Shown here in pieces: positions 21,895 to 32,960 of a DNA stretch of 64,000 nt. Location: the NCBI GenBank assembly GCA_004431415.1, contig QPMI01000134.1:1-64000 (forward strand), given 5' to 3'. The first letter of the stretch is position 1. Each line of letters opens with the position of its first letter. Position numbers and translations under genes: made by a program. Below the pieces are notes generated by a model. The model saw only the letters and a program-made list of their open reading frames with translations, was not told the DNA's origin and did not search any database. This stretch comes from Cyanophora paradoxa (taxonomy: Eukaryota; Glaucocystophyceae; Cyanophorales; Cyanophoraceae).

Positions 21895-23694
21895 TTATTG
21901 CGCACCGCCTCTGCGGTGCCGGCGCCGCCGGGCGCGGGGCCCCCGAGGGAGGGGTTGGGGCCGGGCATCCGGCTGCAGGTCCCGCCCTGCAGGCTGCCAA
22001 CGGCGTAGCGGCCTGCACCTGCGCGAGCGGGACCGGACCTGGCGCGGGCAGGCAGGCCACGCCCGAGGGGCCTGCTCTCCTCCCGGAGCGGGCCTCTCAA
22101 GCGCGAGCGTGGCGTCAGCCCGGCGCGCGCGGGCGGGGAGTGCACACTTCGGGCTCAGGGTCTGTAGCCCAGCGGGGAGAGGCCGAAGATGAGGAGGGAC
22201 TGGATGAGGTCGCCGCGTTGGAGCAGGGGGTGGTACCTTGGGGGGCAGAGAAGGGGGTACGGGGCTCGGCGGAGGCGGCGGTGACGGCCCAGGGGATGTA
22301 GGCAGAGGGGACATCGGTCTGGGGGCGGGAGTGCCTCGGGGTGGAGCTGGCGGGCGCGGGCGGAAAACTCGAATGGGGGCGGTGGTGCGGGGACCGGGGG
22401 TGGCGCCGGCGGCAGTGGGGGGGCCCGGCGGCGGGGGGCGCGGGGCTGGCGGGGCGGGGCCGGTCTTGCGGTTCGACGGGTGACGGCGGTGTGGGGGGTC
22501 AGAGAGGCTCGCCGAGGCGGGGGGTCCGGGGGGGGGGCGGTCCTGTGGATCAGGGGCTGGGACAGCCGGACCTGCACGTCGGGCTCCGCGGTCTCCACGT
22601 GCAGGAAGGTTGCTGCGGGCGGAGGTGAAGCCGGCCGAGTCACGGAGGGCGGCCAGCTCACGCTCACGGCGCGTGAGGCGGCGGGTTCGCGGGGCTGGGC
22701 TGCGGGGAGGGGAGGAGGCTGGGAGGTGTGGGAGGGAGGGGGCTGGGGGGTAGGGGGGGGGGGGGGGAGACGGGCCGGGGGCGGTGGAGGGCCGGTCGGG
22801 CAGGCGAGGGGAGGGGCCGGGGTGACGGAGGGCCCGCTGGGGGCAGGGCGGAGGGGAGTCCGGAGGGGAGAGGGCAGTTGCGAGTCGGGGCCGGGGGAAC
22901 GGGGAGAGACCGACCGCGGACCGGAAGTAGGATTGGAGGGGCGCATCGCCACGGTCATCCCTCTGCCGCGACCTTTGCCGCGGCCCTTGCCGGATCGAGC
23001 TGTGCCGGCGCCTAGTCGGGAGGAGGGGCCTGCCGCCTCCGGTCGGCCTGTCGGAGGTACCTTGATTTCCGTCGAGGCGGGGCGGGGGGGGGGGGGGGGG
23101 CGGGGGGTCCGGAGCTCGCGGCGGCGAGGGTGGAGCCGGGGCCGGAGGGAGCTGGGGCGGACCTCTGGGGCCGGGCCCGGGTGTTGGGGGCCGTTGGCTT
23201 GTGGCTAGGATTCGGGTGAGGATGAGGCTGCGCCAGTGCGCGCAGCACCTGCTGCTGCCATCGAAGGGCGAGTTGGGGTCCGTGAGCACGTCTTCTTGGC
23301 CCCGGACCAGGGCGTCTGCCAATGCACAGACGATTACACCGCAGCTGAAGCGGTCCCGTTGTTCGGGGATGGGGTACCTGGTGGCCGACGCAAGCGGCCA
23401 GGCGGTGGGGTCGTCTGAGGGGAGGTTGCGTTCCCGGCGCTCGAGCTGGAGCCAGCGGAGAATCGGGGCAAGCTTCTTTCGAGCCGACTCTGCGTTTGGC
23501 AGGTTGTAGGCATCATAGAGTTCGGCTCGACGGTCACGTACGTGGATCGCAGCGAAGGTCCAGTGGCCCGGTGAGTGGATCGGGAAGAGCAGGACATCGA
23601 AGTCGAACGGGCTGACCCCGCGGGCGACCCAATTCCCGCCCGAATTACACGGGCTTCTTGTACCCGTTGCCTGCCAACTGCCATACAACCCCAA
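21895..23694 (-). CDS. Ulp1/C48-family cysteine protease with long proline-rich tail
   Basis: A 599-codon minus-strand frame. The N-terminal 170 residues hold a C48 (SUMO-protease) core: FDVLLFPIHSPGHWTFAAIH with catalytic His in GHW, ELYDAYN with catalytic Asp, and EQRDRFSCGVIVCALADAL with the oxyanion Gln and catalytic Cys. After ILTRILATSQ the protein becomes a proline/serine/arginine tail of about 400 residues without domains. Ulp1-type proteases process or remove SUMO-like modifiers and are also carried by several transposon groups. The first codons overlap a perfect palindrome and no fold precedes FDVLL, so the true start may lie in an upstream exon or be lost. It lies outside the 25-kb insertion, at the junction of units 2 and 3. 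Confidence 0.7.
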   Translation of the reverse strand: MGLYGSWQATGTRSPCNSGGNWVARGVSPFDFDVLLFPIHSPGHWTFAAIHVRDRRAELYDAYNLPNAESARKKLAPILRWLQLERRERNLPSDDPTAWPLASATRYPIPEQRDRFSCGVIVCALADALVRGQEDVLTDPNSPFDGSSRCCAHWRSLILTRILATSQRPPTPGPGPRGPPQLPPAPAPPSPPRAPDPPPPPPPPPRLDGNQGTSDRPTGGGRPLLPTRRRHSSIRQGPRQRSRQRDDRGDAPLQSYFRSAVGLSPFPRPRLATALSPPDSPPPCPQRALRHPGPSPRLPDRPSTAPGPSPPPPPYPPAPSLPHLPASSPPRSPAPRTRRLTRRERELAALRDSAGFTSARSNLPARGDRGARRAGPAVPAPDPQDRPPPGPPASASLSDPPHRRHPSNRKTGPAPPAPRPPPPGPPTAAGATPGPRTTAPIRVFRPRPPAPPRGTPAPRPMSPLPTSPGPSPPPPPSPVPPSLPPKVPPPAPTRRPHPVPPHLRPLPAGLQTLSPKCALPARARRADATLALERPAPGGEQAPRAWPACPRQVRSRSRRCRPLRRWQPAGRDLQPDARPQPLPRGPRARRRRHRRGGAQ

Positions 23695-23721
23695 CCACCG
23701 GTGGTTGGGGTTGTATGGCAG
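23678..23721. repeat. 44-bp perfect palindrome
   Basis: The left arm is CTGCCATACAACCCCAACCA plus CC and the right arm is its exact reverse complement, with the centre between 23699 and 23700 and no loop. It can form a cruciform or hairpin. It sits exactly where the Ulp1-like frame starts. Confidence 0.95.
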
Positions 23722-24084
23722 CCTGGCAGCTGGCAGACCGAATTTCTCGGGTTGCCGACTACCAAACGCCGCTCAGACATGATAGCACATCTACACTGAT
23801 CTAAAAATGCTTCCTGAAACGCTTTCTACATGCTTTGCTGCCCCTATATGACGGGTCGAATTGACTTCCTCTCGGCCGGTCGCTGCAGAAGACGGGCGAT
23901 GCTCTCTGCTTCGCAGCTTCGCACAGCGACGCACCGATGAGCTCTTTGGCGGCGGATGCGTCCTGCCCGCTCGCTCTCAGCGTTGCTTCCCCTCCAAAAA
24001 ATGGCAGGGGGGGGTGTCGAGGGCGCCCAAGCACGCTCGGGGGGAGGGGAGAGGGGCGGGGCGAAGAAAGCTCGCACGGACCCG
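23722..24084. other. Short lower-GC stretch before unit 3
   Basis: I see no supported gene here. GC content drops relative to both sides, and the sequence has no match I can see to the junction between units 1 and 2. Confidence 0.4.
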
Positions 24085-24959
24085 GCGCGGCATGCGGGCG
24101 GCCGCTGGAGGCCGGCGCAGCGCCCCGGGGAGCGGCGGGCGGGCCGGGGCGCGGGGCGCGGGGCGCGGGGCGCGGGGAGAGAGGCGGCGGCGCCGCTGGG
24201 ACGGCGGCGGCGGCGCGGGCCGATCGGCGGCGCAGCGGCCTCTGCCTCCGTCCCCCCCGCCGGGCCCGGCCCGACCCCCCCGCCCCGCCCGCCCCGCGTC
24301 AGTCCTCCTCCCGCGGCTGCGGGCGGGCGGGCGGTGAGCGCGGGGGCCGCGGCGGCCGGGCCGGTGTCGGGGCGCGCACCGCGGGCGGGCCGGCGGGCCT
24401 CGGGCTCCGCAGCGGCTACGGCCGGCGAGGTCGGCCGAGGGCCCTCGGGCGGGGCGGCGCGCGGCTCGGCCGGGGCCGCCGCGAGGCGCTCAGCGGCTCG
24501 CCGCCGCCGCCCCGCGCCGCCGCTCCTCCGCCAGCGCCCCGCCGGCTCCGGGGGCGCCGCCGGGGGCGCCCGGGGCCATCCATGGGGGTCGAGGGGGCGG
24601 GGGCGGCAGGCCGGCGGCCGCGGGCTCCGGCGGCGCTGCCGCAGTGCTCCCGGAGTCCGGGCTCGGCTCCGGCGGCGCCGGCGGCAGGAACCGGTCGAGG
24701 GGCCGGGGGCGGCGAGGCGGGCGGGGTCGGGGAGGGCGAGGGCGGCGCCGTCCGCGGGGCGATCGGCGGGGGACGAGGCGGGCGAGCGCGGCGCCGGCCG
24801 GCCGGCTCTCGCCGAGTCGGCTCCGGGCGCCGGCGGCCCCGAGGGCGGTCCTGCTTCGCCCTCCGCTTCCGCCGCCGCCGCTCCTCCGCCGCCCCCGCGC
24901 CCGCGCCGCCGCAGCTAGGACCGCCGTCCGATGCCTCCGCGCCGGAGAGCCTCGGCCCG
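24085..24959. repeat. GC-rich upstream block of unit 3, left half
   Basis: Homologous to 7010-7735 with small insertions and deletions. It ends GCCGGAGAGCCTCGGCCCG, at which point similarity to unit 2 stops and the 25-kb insertion begins. The right half resumes at 50373. Coding-length frames are compositional. Confidence 0.8.
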
Positions 24960-25287
24960 TGTGGAGGTGCCCGGGACAGCTCCGCGCGCCCCCAGATGCG
25001 AAAATGCAGCGGCAACTAGAGAGGGCGCAGCGCAGCCCCGGAAGCGCGTTCCTGGCCGCTAGATACACATAGTATACGTAAAGATGTGCTTAATAAACAG
25101 CTATAAACGATGTGCCTGAGCCCCTGAAGTCGAGCACACACGGAACAGCTGAAAAAACAGCGAAAACGGGACGAATTCGGTATCAACATGGAGCGCGCAC
25201 CGCGAGGAAGAGGGCTAGGCTGCTCGCTGTAAGGGCTAGGGCTGCACGCGCTGCTCGCCCTTCGTAAAAAAGGTGGAGCTCGGGATC

Positions 25288-25334
25288 AGCCTCTGGTCTC
25301 AATTCTGACCGAAGGGAAGAAGAGACCAGAGGCT
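25288..25334. repeat. 13-bp inverted repeat (hairpin)
   Basis: AGCCTCTGGTCTC at 25288-25300 is the exact reverse complement of GAGACCAGAGGCT at 25322-25334, with a 21-base loop, 330 bp inside the left end of the insertion. It could be a terminator-like or transposase-binding structure. Confidence 0.7.
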
Positions 25335-25568
25335 ATACTGCCGACTTCGGATCCGTCACCATCGAGCAGTACCACACTTTCGAGGTTTTTGGGGTAGTAG
25401 GTATTAAGTGAATGAGTGTTAATGACTCTGGCGTAGATTGTGATTGGATGCCGGCCTGCGCTGTTTCAGCGGCTCCGTGGACCCCGAGTTTGAAACCTCC
25501 GTGGACTTCCTAGTGCCGAGATCACTACTCAAGGAGTCGTTCCGATTCCCGGCTCACGGTGCCTGAGT

Positions 25569-26156
25569 TTGACTTACAATGGTTGCGAAGAGATTCTGGG
25601 GGGGTACATTCTTTGTGGTAAGTTCCGCAATGGGGTCGTAGCGGACTTGGCAGGCATGTCGAGCTATAGCAGCTGCCGGCCCTTGGAGTCGATATCGGTA
25701 GCCCTGTTTGGGTTGAGCCTAGCTAGTGGTCTCTCTAGTGGAGACGCTCTGTTTCTGGGCGCCGGCGTACGTCTGCAGCCGTCACATACTTGGTCTGTTA
25801 TAGTATGCCATTTGTGTGCTGCCCGCACTGCCATATGCGCCGATTGGGTATCGAGCGGCCGAAAGTTGTCCGCCCTGCGCAGCGGTAGACGCTTAGGCCT
25901 GGGGCGGTCGTCGTTGCGCGTTTCCGGTGCGTTCATGTCCCGGCATATTGTCCGCGCTGGACGTGTGATGCTTATGCTCAAGCACTTCCCGTTAGTAAGT
26001 GCACTTCGCTGTCCGTCCTGCGCAGGAGCAGCGGCAGTTGCAGTCGAAGCTGACGGTCGGCGCTGGTTTGAGAGTTCCAATTGGATCGCTCCCCTGACCG
26101 TGCATCTCGTCCGTGTTGTTGGTGTGATGTCCGCCTCCTGCATCTTTCTGGGCTAA
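25569..26156 (+). CDS. Uncertain 195-codon open frame
   Basis: The product is rich in Ser, Ala, Leu and Cys and I recognise no family. It lies just upstream of the better supported gene at 26299-27281 on the same strand. The opposite strand is also open over part of it (25664-26143), so coding status is doubtful. Confidence 0.2.
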   Translation: MTYNGCEEILGGYILCGKFRNGVVADLAGMSSYSSCRPLESISVALFGLSLASGLSSGDALFLGAGVRLQPSHTWSVIVCHLCAARTAICADWVSSGRKLSALRSGRRLGLGRSSLRVSGAFMSRHIVRAGRVMLMLKHFPLVSALRCPSCAGAAAVAVEADGRRWFESSNWIAPLTVHLVRVVGVMSASCIFLG

Positions 26157-26298
26157 GCATCGTCCCGTTGGCCGCCCCGCGCAGATTAGTCTGCGGATGC
26201 CAGCCGGGAAGAGGTCTAGATCCCAGTTGGAGCCGTGCCACGTACGTCTGCCTAGATTTGCTTCCACTGTCTTCGTGGGCATAATCTCGAATTTTTGC

Positions 26299-27281
26299 AG
26301 TTGACTGCATGCGTGTGCACGTCTGGACACGTAAGCGATCTCGTGGACTGGCTACGTCGCAGTCGAACAATCGTCGTGGACGGCGGCGCTGCGTGGCAAG
26401 ATTGGCATGCAACGATAGTATCGCTCCTCAAGTCTATGGGCCGCATAGCTCCTTCACGTCTCGCGAAAATCATGATGCAGCCAAGGCCTGTGTGCCCTGG
26501 AAAGGACGCGCTTCGTGACGTGGCATGGAAGGTGGAGGTGTTGCGGTTCTTGCTCGTCGTGGACGAGTCATCCATCGATGATTTAGTCAAAGGGGCGATC
26601 GAGCAGTACATCATATACGAGGATGAGTTGCACGATGCAGACTGTTCGTTCAGAGCACAGAACGGTGATGTGATTGGTTGCCCTGTCTCGGGTGCGTCGG
26701 TTCCTGCTCTCTACTTTTAGGCCTATCTATTGCTGGTTTTGACGCCGATGTAGCGCCGGATTGCACTCTGGCATCGATGGCCTCTCCTGGCAGGGGGATG
26801 ATGACTGCTGGAATCTTCGATCGTCTTCTTCAGCAGCTGAGCGTTTTCATGAATGTGTTCCCCAAGTCGAAGCAGATTGTACACGAGGATAGCTCTGGCC
26901 GAATGACGGCCTCTGAGAAGACTGATGCAGAACTTCTGATTGACTCTGCCACGGAGCTCTTTGTGAATGTTAGGAATTCCCTAGGCGTGCTAGGCTGGCA
27001 TCTTGTTCATCTTACCAACATCGTTGCTGGGCACATCAAGGAAAGGTGTGCAATGCGTGGACGTGTAACCTTAGCTTTTGTAGTATGCTCACTGTTTTGT
27101 AACGAGCAGGAAGGAGGATTTGGATACTATTCTTCGCCGTACAGCTGATCTTGAGGCTCAGGTGTGTGTGTCTTATACATATGTGCTCCATGATTATGGA
27201 CTGACTACCTTAGTGCATGCAGGCGTCGCTTCTCCGAAAGAAGCTTGAAGCGCTTGAGAAGCAAGCTTGTGCTGGTGAATA
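26299..27281 (+). CDS. Multi-exon gene of unknown function (3' part)
   Basis: Exons read in phase: a TTTTTGCAG acceptor before 26300, coding LTACVCTSGHVSDLVDWLRR to YEDELHDADCSFRAQNGD; an intron ending in CTTTTAG; then GLSIAGFDADVAPD to VAGHIKER ending near 27043; an intron ending AACGAGCAG; KEDLDTILRRTADLEAQ ending about 27162; an intron ending ATGCAG; and ASLLRKKLEALEKQACAGE with TAG at 27279-27281. Phases match across all joints. The final 40 residues are strongly helical and charged, probably a coiled coil. The 5' end is not identified. I recognise no family, and the location inside the insertion suggests an element-encoded protein. Confidence 0.55.
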
Positions 27282-28970
27282 GGACCGTCTTTATTGGCGG
27301 AGTGGTTGTGTAACAGTTATCACTCGGTGCAAGCTAGTGCTTTCTTTCTCATGTACGAACGGGCGCGTCGGCAGGCTGGGCGGTGTGCATGCCACAATCT
27401 CTAGTTCTAGAAATCAGGATGTACTGCTAGGTGGCACCATCATGATCTTTTGAAGAAGCTTAACGAGTCGATGCGCATAATACGTAAGTTTCTCCCTGCG
27501 CAGTCTTCTCATAAGATGTATATATATGTGCTATCACTGTCTGCATGCACGGGTATTCTCCCTTATGTAACTGAAGGCCTGGCGGTGCGAATGCGCATCT
27601 CACAATTTCTAGCCTTGATCACTGGAAGCAGCTTGATGGGCAGCATAAGCAAGCTTCTGCTGGCGGATAGTACTGATCGAATAGGTGCAGTCGTTGTATA
27701 ACAAGCATAACTGTCAGTATTGGAGGGATTCGGTGGTGTTTTGCAAGCAGTGTTAGTCTTCCTTCTATCCACGTAGCATAAATCAGGGCTGCGCTTTCGG
27801 TCATGATCATAATTGGGTTGCTGTTAGGGGTGTACAGGTTGCAGGAATGTGGCGCACGTCGCTTTAACTTGATCCACTCTGGTGGCTCTTTAGTACCTCG
27901 TTCCCGACACCAGCATCTGACATAGTAGCGTGCTTCTCGTTTGCTGCGCTGCGGTCAGGTGCATATCGGGTTTATGCCCGAGCGAGTGTACACACATGGA
28001 GGCCCGTGACACACTACGCTCTCCTGGTTGGAGCGTGCGCCGCTGCTTCCGATATGCTCGCCATGCTATCTTTACTGGCCAATTGCGCCACCACCTGCCG
28101 AGCTCGTCCTCGTGAGCCTGTTTTAGCGCGGCATGATCAGCGACTGTAGTGAGTTACAGGAGCGCCGCGCGCGAGGCGGAAGCGGCGTTCTAGGAATTCC
28201 GCGCGGGGGAGTCATTACCGGTACTGTCCATGGCACTGGCATCGTTTGAGTGCCACCCTGTACGGCGTATGCGCGCGGGTCACGCCTGCGGAAGCGTGCG
28301 CGGAAGTGTCTGCGCTGCAGCGCTCTATGCAGGCTTCGCACGCGTGTAGTGGATGTGTGCATTAGCTGGCGCGACGCCTGGCCTCTGCGTCTGTATGCGA
28401 GGGATGGATAGACATAACGTGTACCCGTACGCTGGTCCACCCCCCCCCCCCGTGCTGAACAGGTCCGCACGTCGGATCCGTCGAGTGGCATACGGCTGCA
28501 GTGATCGGGCGGGCTCACCTTCGCCTTCTGGTGTAGTGTCCGTGTCGAGTGATGCCTCCCAAGAGAAGGTGTGTAACCGTAGCGGTTTCAAGCTCATTAT
28601 GCAATGAGAGCTGATTGCCGATCCGTAGCTCGTCGGTCTCGAACGCGTCTGGACGCGAACCTGCCGGGTCTGGCCCTGCTGGGGGCCACGGTGGAACTGA
28701 CGAGCATGTTGACGTGTGTCTTTCCATGTGCCTCAGCGGCCTGCGGCTGGGTGTCTTTATTTCTGATGCACTTTGGACTAGGGAATTGAGAATGCGCGTG
28801 GAGTCCCAATTGCGAAGCGCGGAAGGGTGGAGCAAGCGCGGAAGAGGACGACCAGCCGGTCGCATACAGAACAGACAGTCCCAACGCCCAAGGATTGGCT
28901 AACGGTGAAAGCCGCCGGATTACGTTTGATCATGTGTTCTGAGCCTTGCGTTCTGATATGATACACGCAG
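27282..28970. other. No supported gene
   Basis: Short frames occur on both strands without consistent splice borders or recognisable domains. A segment at 28270-28385 recurs at 30685-30790. A C-run of 12 is at about 28440-28451. A region at 28600-28900 could include upstream exons of the Ulp1-like gene, but I could not settle a frame. Confidence 0.4.
28270..28385. repeat. Dispersed repeat, first copy (partner 30685-30790)
   Basis: Both copies contain CTGCGGAAGCG, GCAGGCTTCGCACGC, TTGTAGTGGAT or GTGTAGTGGAT, and GTGCATTAGC or GTGCTTTAGC followed by GGCGAGAC-like sequence. They are roughly 80 percent alike by eye and in the same orientation. Confidence 0.65.
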
Positions 28971-29819
28971 GACGTTCACGTTGCCTGCACGACATCTGGT
29001 GCTCTCAAGTCCAAGAAGTACAATCACTTTCGTCAGCGTGTGATGCTCGTCTACCCGATGCACGAGCAGCTGTTCCTGCAGTCTCTACGCAGCATGAGCA
29101 CTCCAGAGAGAGCGGCGGACCTTATGTTGAATGGTGGTAGTGCTGTGTGCTTTTCGTGTCCTGTTACTACAGGGGACAACGTTGATCCCCGCGGATTTGG
29201 AGAGCATTTTTGCCTGATGTCCATAATGAAGGAGTTGAAGCAAATTCGCTGGTTCGATTCGAAAGGAGACGGTATGCCGGAAGAGCTTGATGTAGAGCTA
29301 CAGCGTCTTTTCCCAGATTATAGCTGCACTCTTGTAGTTCCACCTGGCTTCAAGCTGCAGACTGGAGTGATTAATTGCGCCGATTGGGTCTGTACGTGCT
29401 TTGAAGCTACGCTGGACGAGCTTGATAGTGGCATGAACTGGCCTGTTTGGCCTGCGGAAGTCGACTGGATTGCACTCGATATCTCAAACTCCAGCGTTGA
29501 GGAGATGACTAACGTTATGACGATATCAAAAACGAACCACACGTTCATCTCGCGCAAGCGCAAGACTTACATCGCTCTGATGGAGGCGCAACTGAGGAAT
29601 TCCAAGGACCAAGTTCCTGCGCTGGACTTTTCTGCATGTCCGCCCCGTTTATATCGATATATGCATACTGTCTTCCCACTCATTATCTGCTGGCCTCCTT
29701 GCGGCAGGTCTGATGCACTCCTCTATATTTCCGTCGGATTAAAATTACGCAAGCACAAGAGTTATGGCTGCGGCGAGTCCGTCCTGCATTTACGTGACAG
29801 TGATTATAGCCCAACATGA
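28971..29819 (+). CDS. Ulp1-like (clan CE) cysteine protease, terminal exon(s)
   Basis: An ATACACGCAG acceptor precedes 28971 and the frame is open to TGA at 29819, about 282 residues. The order of motifs is that of Ulp1/C48 proteases: GEHFCLMSIMKEL (candidate catalytic His), IRWFDSKGDG (Asp), a 40-residue spacer, then LQTGVINCADWVCTCFEATL (oxyanion Gln, catalytic Cys, and Trp in place of the usual Val or Phe). Downstream residues have no known domain, and internal splicing after KDQ near 29620 is possible. Predicted role: removal or maturation of a SUMO-like modifier. It lies in the same insertion as the tandem SUMO-like gene at 40511-42075. It is only distantly similar to the protease at 23.2-23.7 kb and is not a copy of it. 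Confidence 0.6.
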   Translation, partial: DVHVACTTSGALKSKKYNHFRQRVMLVYPMHEQLFLQSLRSMSTPERAADLMLNGGSAVCFSCPVTTGDNVDPRGFGEHFCLMSIMKELKQIRWFDSKGDGMPEELDVELQRLFPDYSCTLVVPPGFKLQTGVINCADWVCTCFEATLDELDSGMNWPVWPAEVDWIALDISNSSVEEMTNVMTISKTNHTFISRKRKTYIALMEAQLRNSKDQVPALDFSACPPRLYRYMHTVFPLIICWPPCGRSDALLYISVGLKLRKHKSYGCGESVLHLRDSDYSPT

Positions 29820-31735
29820 TTTGTATTCTAGTAGGTGCTTTGATTCGAAGGCCAGTGCTGCGGTAGGCTGACCTCCGCCCAGTGTGAGTCGTGGCCCCAG
29901 CGGTGGACGCCCGCCGCCACTGATAGCTGGTGGCCAGCGTTAGCAGTGAGCTTCAAAGCCAGAAACTGCAACCTGCGTCCGTAGAGAGCACCAGGGTATG
30001 AAGGAGTCGATGTGCCACGGTGTTCTTCTTTAGAATGCCAGCGGCTCTCGCAGGACTTTGGCAGCTCAGCCCGGCGATGTACTGGTATAGTTCATCGAGA
30101 CTCGCCGCGGGCGCAGTGGTGGTGCACTGTCTGCAGCTTCTGTACTGCCAGTACTGGTGGATCAGACTCTGAGAGTGAGGGGCGCGTAGCGCAGAGCTTG
30201 GGCTGGGAGGCAGAGCGCAAAGTCACTTTTAATACGGAGAATTATAAGCACGCACTTCCGTTCGGATGGTTTCAGTCTCTAGGGTGGTGGTCGGTGAACC
30301 ACCTCCCGTCACTCTTTGATGCGGGGCGCGCCACACGCTGCGCGGGGGTAGTTCAGAAAGTGCGCGTTGATAGTTCTCATGTACGTTGTAGTGATGGTGT
30401 ACCGGAAGGTGCACCTTTCGTCGGTGAACAGCGAGGCACGCTGTCCGGCTGCCGATGATCCGCTGTCTGACTGTCGGGCATGCCTGAAGCGCCCGAAAGT
30501 GAGGTACTACGCCCGGATAGCGACGAGCCGAGCTGATCGGGGGGTGATGTGAGCTCATTGTTCTAGCTGTATTGCTAGCTTCCGTGCACGGGCGCACCTT
30601 CCACTGCGCATGGATTGTGTTGGACGCGCTCACATGGCGTGCTGTCTTCTTCCGCGCGTTGTGAGTGGGGGCGGACGTCGACTGCATCGCATGCGGAAGC
30701 GCCTGCGGAAGCGCCTGCGCTGCTGATCTAAGCAGGCTTCGCACGCTTGTAGTGGATATGTGCTTTAGCGGGCGAGACTCCTGGCTTTTGGTCATATTAC
30801 GCTGTACCCCTGTCGAACTGCATCCCTGCGCCAGTCGGACATCGCCGTCGGTCGATTGGCGCAGTGCATGTGGATGCTGAAATGGCTTGTACTTGTCTGA
30901 CTGAGTATGGCGTACAGTATGCGTGCCCCCAGATCGTGATGTTCGATTCGTGCGGCCGGATGGAATTGGTGTTGTCGTACCCCGGTACAAGATCGCCCCC
31001 GCGCCAGTCGGACGTCGACGGTGCTCGACTGGTGCGGTCACTGAGGTGGGCTAACGTTTTGTTTGCCTTCGGAGAGTGATCTTCAGCGCGGACGACTCTG
31101 CTGGAGTTTCAAGTGCACTGTACCCGTGTATGTGTTCATCCCGGTTACTGGTTGTATGTAGTACCCCACATGAGGGCAGCCGCATCTCGCGGCTGCTCGT
31201 CCTCAAGTGAGGATTTGCTTTTACGTTATTGGTTGTTCGAGTAACGCGCAGATTGAACGAAGGATGTGACCTGTCTGTGCTGCGTCGAGCGTGGTGCCTG
31301 TAACGGGTGCGTGTAGAGTTCTCCATTCCGCGCTTACTTCGATTGATTAGTTACTACCAGGCGATACGCGTGGACACGCCGCGTGGATGCGCACCGCTCG
31401 GCCACCTGGTGACCGCTGCCGTCTGCGTCGTGGCGGACGCATCGGTCCTCGGTCGCGGTCGCCGCTCCGATCGTGTAGGAGGCGTGGGGTGATGGCGGGA
31501 CTCGCTGTCTTCACCGGGTCCGTACCTTTCTCTCGAGATAGCTGGCTGAGTACTGTTCGAGCTGATGCACGATTGCGCTGTACGTGCAGATTGTACGGGT
31601 GAAGTAGCTGTCCACGTGACGTACCGGCGCTTGTCGCCTGGAGGCTGGTACGAGTCTTCGTATGTTGCAACCGCGCTTTCGTTCTTCCTGGTAACGCCGT
31701 CGTGCTGTAGAGATGCGATGGAGTGCGGATTGCAT
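29820..31735. other. No supported gene; repeats
   Basis: Several frames exist on both strands, none with a recognisable fold. It contains the second copy of the 28.3-kb repeat (30685-30790) and two nearby related stretches with GCGCCAGTCGGAC (30828 and 31003). Confidence 0.4.
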
Positions 31736-32960
31736 CCCCAGTGTATATCCTCCCTGCTCTGCCCGGCACTGCTCCGCCCTGCCCCGTCCCGTCCCGAGGT
31801 TGATCGGAGGATTCATGTGCAGATGAGCACCCGGTCTACGGTTGTGATTCAGGTCAGCCCGGGCGCTATGGGTGCAAGGATGATTGGCCAAGCCCCAGTG
31901 TGCGCCCCTACCCGGCTTTTCTGTGGCCCTGTCGCTCGTGTCTTATGCGCTGCTCTCGCGCGCCCTCCCGCCGTTGCCCGCCAGAGCTTCGTCTCCCCCC
32001 AAACCCATTCCCATGTCACCCGTATCAGCGTCGTGCTGCCCTAGTGCCCCGCCGCTATCTATGGCCCCACCCATGCCGTCCATCTCAGCGCCCCATCACC
32101 CTAGTGCTCTGTTGATCTCTCGTGCGCAGCTATTGCCGCGTGTCCAACCTGGGCATGCGAATGTTTCAGTGCCTGGTGCATCCCCTTGGTGATGCCCCTC
32201 CCCTGTCGCTGCTCTTCCGCCATAGAGTCACTGCTATATCCCTTTCGCTGCTCTTCCGCCATAGAGTCACTGCTATATCCTTAGCCCTCCAGCGGCCCTC
32301 TAGCTGGTTCGGAGTCGCGTTGGCCCCGTAGAGTTGCAGTGGAGTATGTACTGCATCTCCATGTCATAGCCGCCATGACCCGCCGCGCCCCGCCCCTCCC
32401 TTCCCTGCCCTGCTGCGCGGCTGATTGGAGGACTCATGTGCAGATGAGCGCCCGGTCTACGGTCGTGCTTCAGATCAGTGCGGGCGCCAGGGATGCGCGG
32501 ATGACCGGGTAAGCCCCACTGTGCGCCTCTACCCGGCTGTGCTGTGATTCTCTGGCTCGTCTCTTCTGCGCTGCTCCCACGCGCCCGTCGTCCGAAGCCC
32601 CCCATAGCTTTTACGCCCCTCAGAGCCTTTTCCACGTCACCCGTATCAGCGCCCCGCTGCCCTACTGTCCCGGCGTTATCTATCACCCCACCTCCGCCGT
32701 TCTTCTTAGCGCCCCATGACCGTAGTGCTTTGCTGATCTTTCGTGCGCAGTGGTCGCGGCGTGTCGACCTTGGGTATGCGCATGCCCCAGTGTCTGGCTC
32801 CTGCCCCAGGTGATGCCCTCTCGACCTAGAGTCACGGCTATATCCTTCGCCCTCCAGTGGGTCCCTAGCGGGGTCGAAGTCGCGCCCCCCCCCCTCCCCC
32901 CTCCCCCCCCCCCCCCCCTTCCCCTGCACCTCTCCCGATCCGCCCTCAGGCCCGATCAGA
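31735..32960. repeat. About 0.6-kb tandem duplication (two diverged copies)
   Basis: The first copy runs from about 31735 to 32335 and the second from about 32340 to 32960. Shared landmarks: TCATGTGCAGATGAGC, CCGGTCTACGGT, GTGCGCC-CTACCCGGCT, CGCGCCCG or CGCGCCCTCC, CACGTCACCCGTATCAGCG or ATGTCACCCGTATCAGCG, and AGAGTCAC-GCTATATCC. Within the first copy TCGCTGCTCTTCCGCCATAG is itself doubled (32208 and 32246). The second copy ends in a long C-rich tract (32886-32930). Confidence 0.75.
32886..32930. repeat. C-rich homopolymer tract
   Basis: Runs of 10, 5 and 16 C are separated by single T residues. It closes the second tandem copy and is likely to be unstable or miscounted. Confidence 0.85.

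Noticed and set aside
22155-22958. Separate 267-codon proline-rich minus-strand gene
   Set aside because: It overlaps the Ulp1-like frame in another phase and consists of Pro/Ser/Ala strings without a fold.
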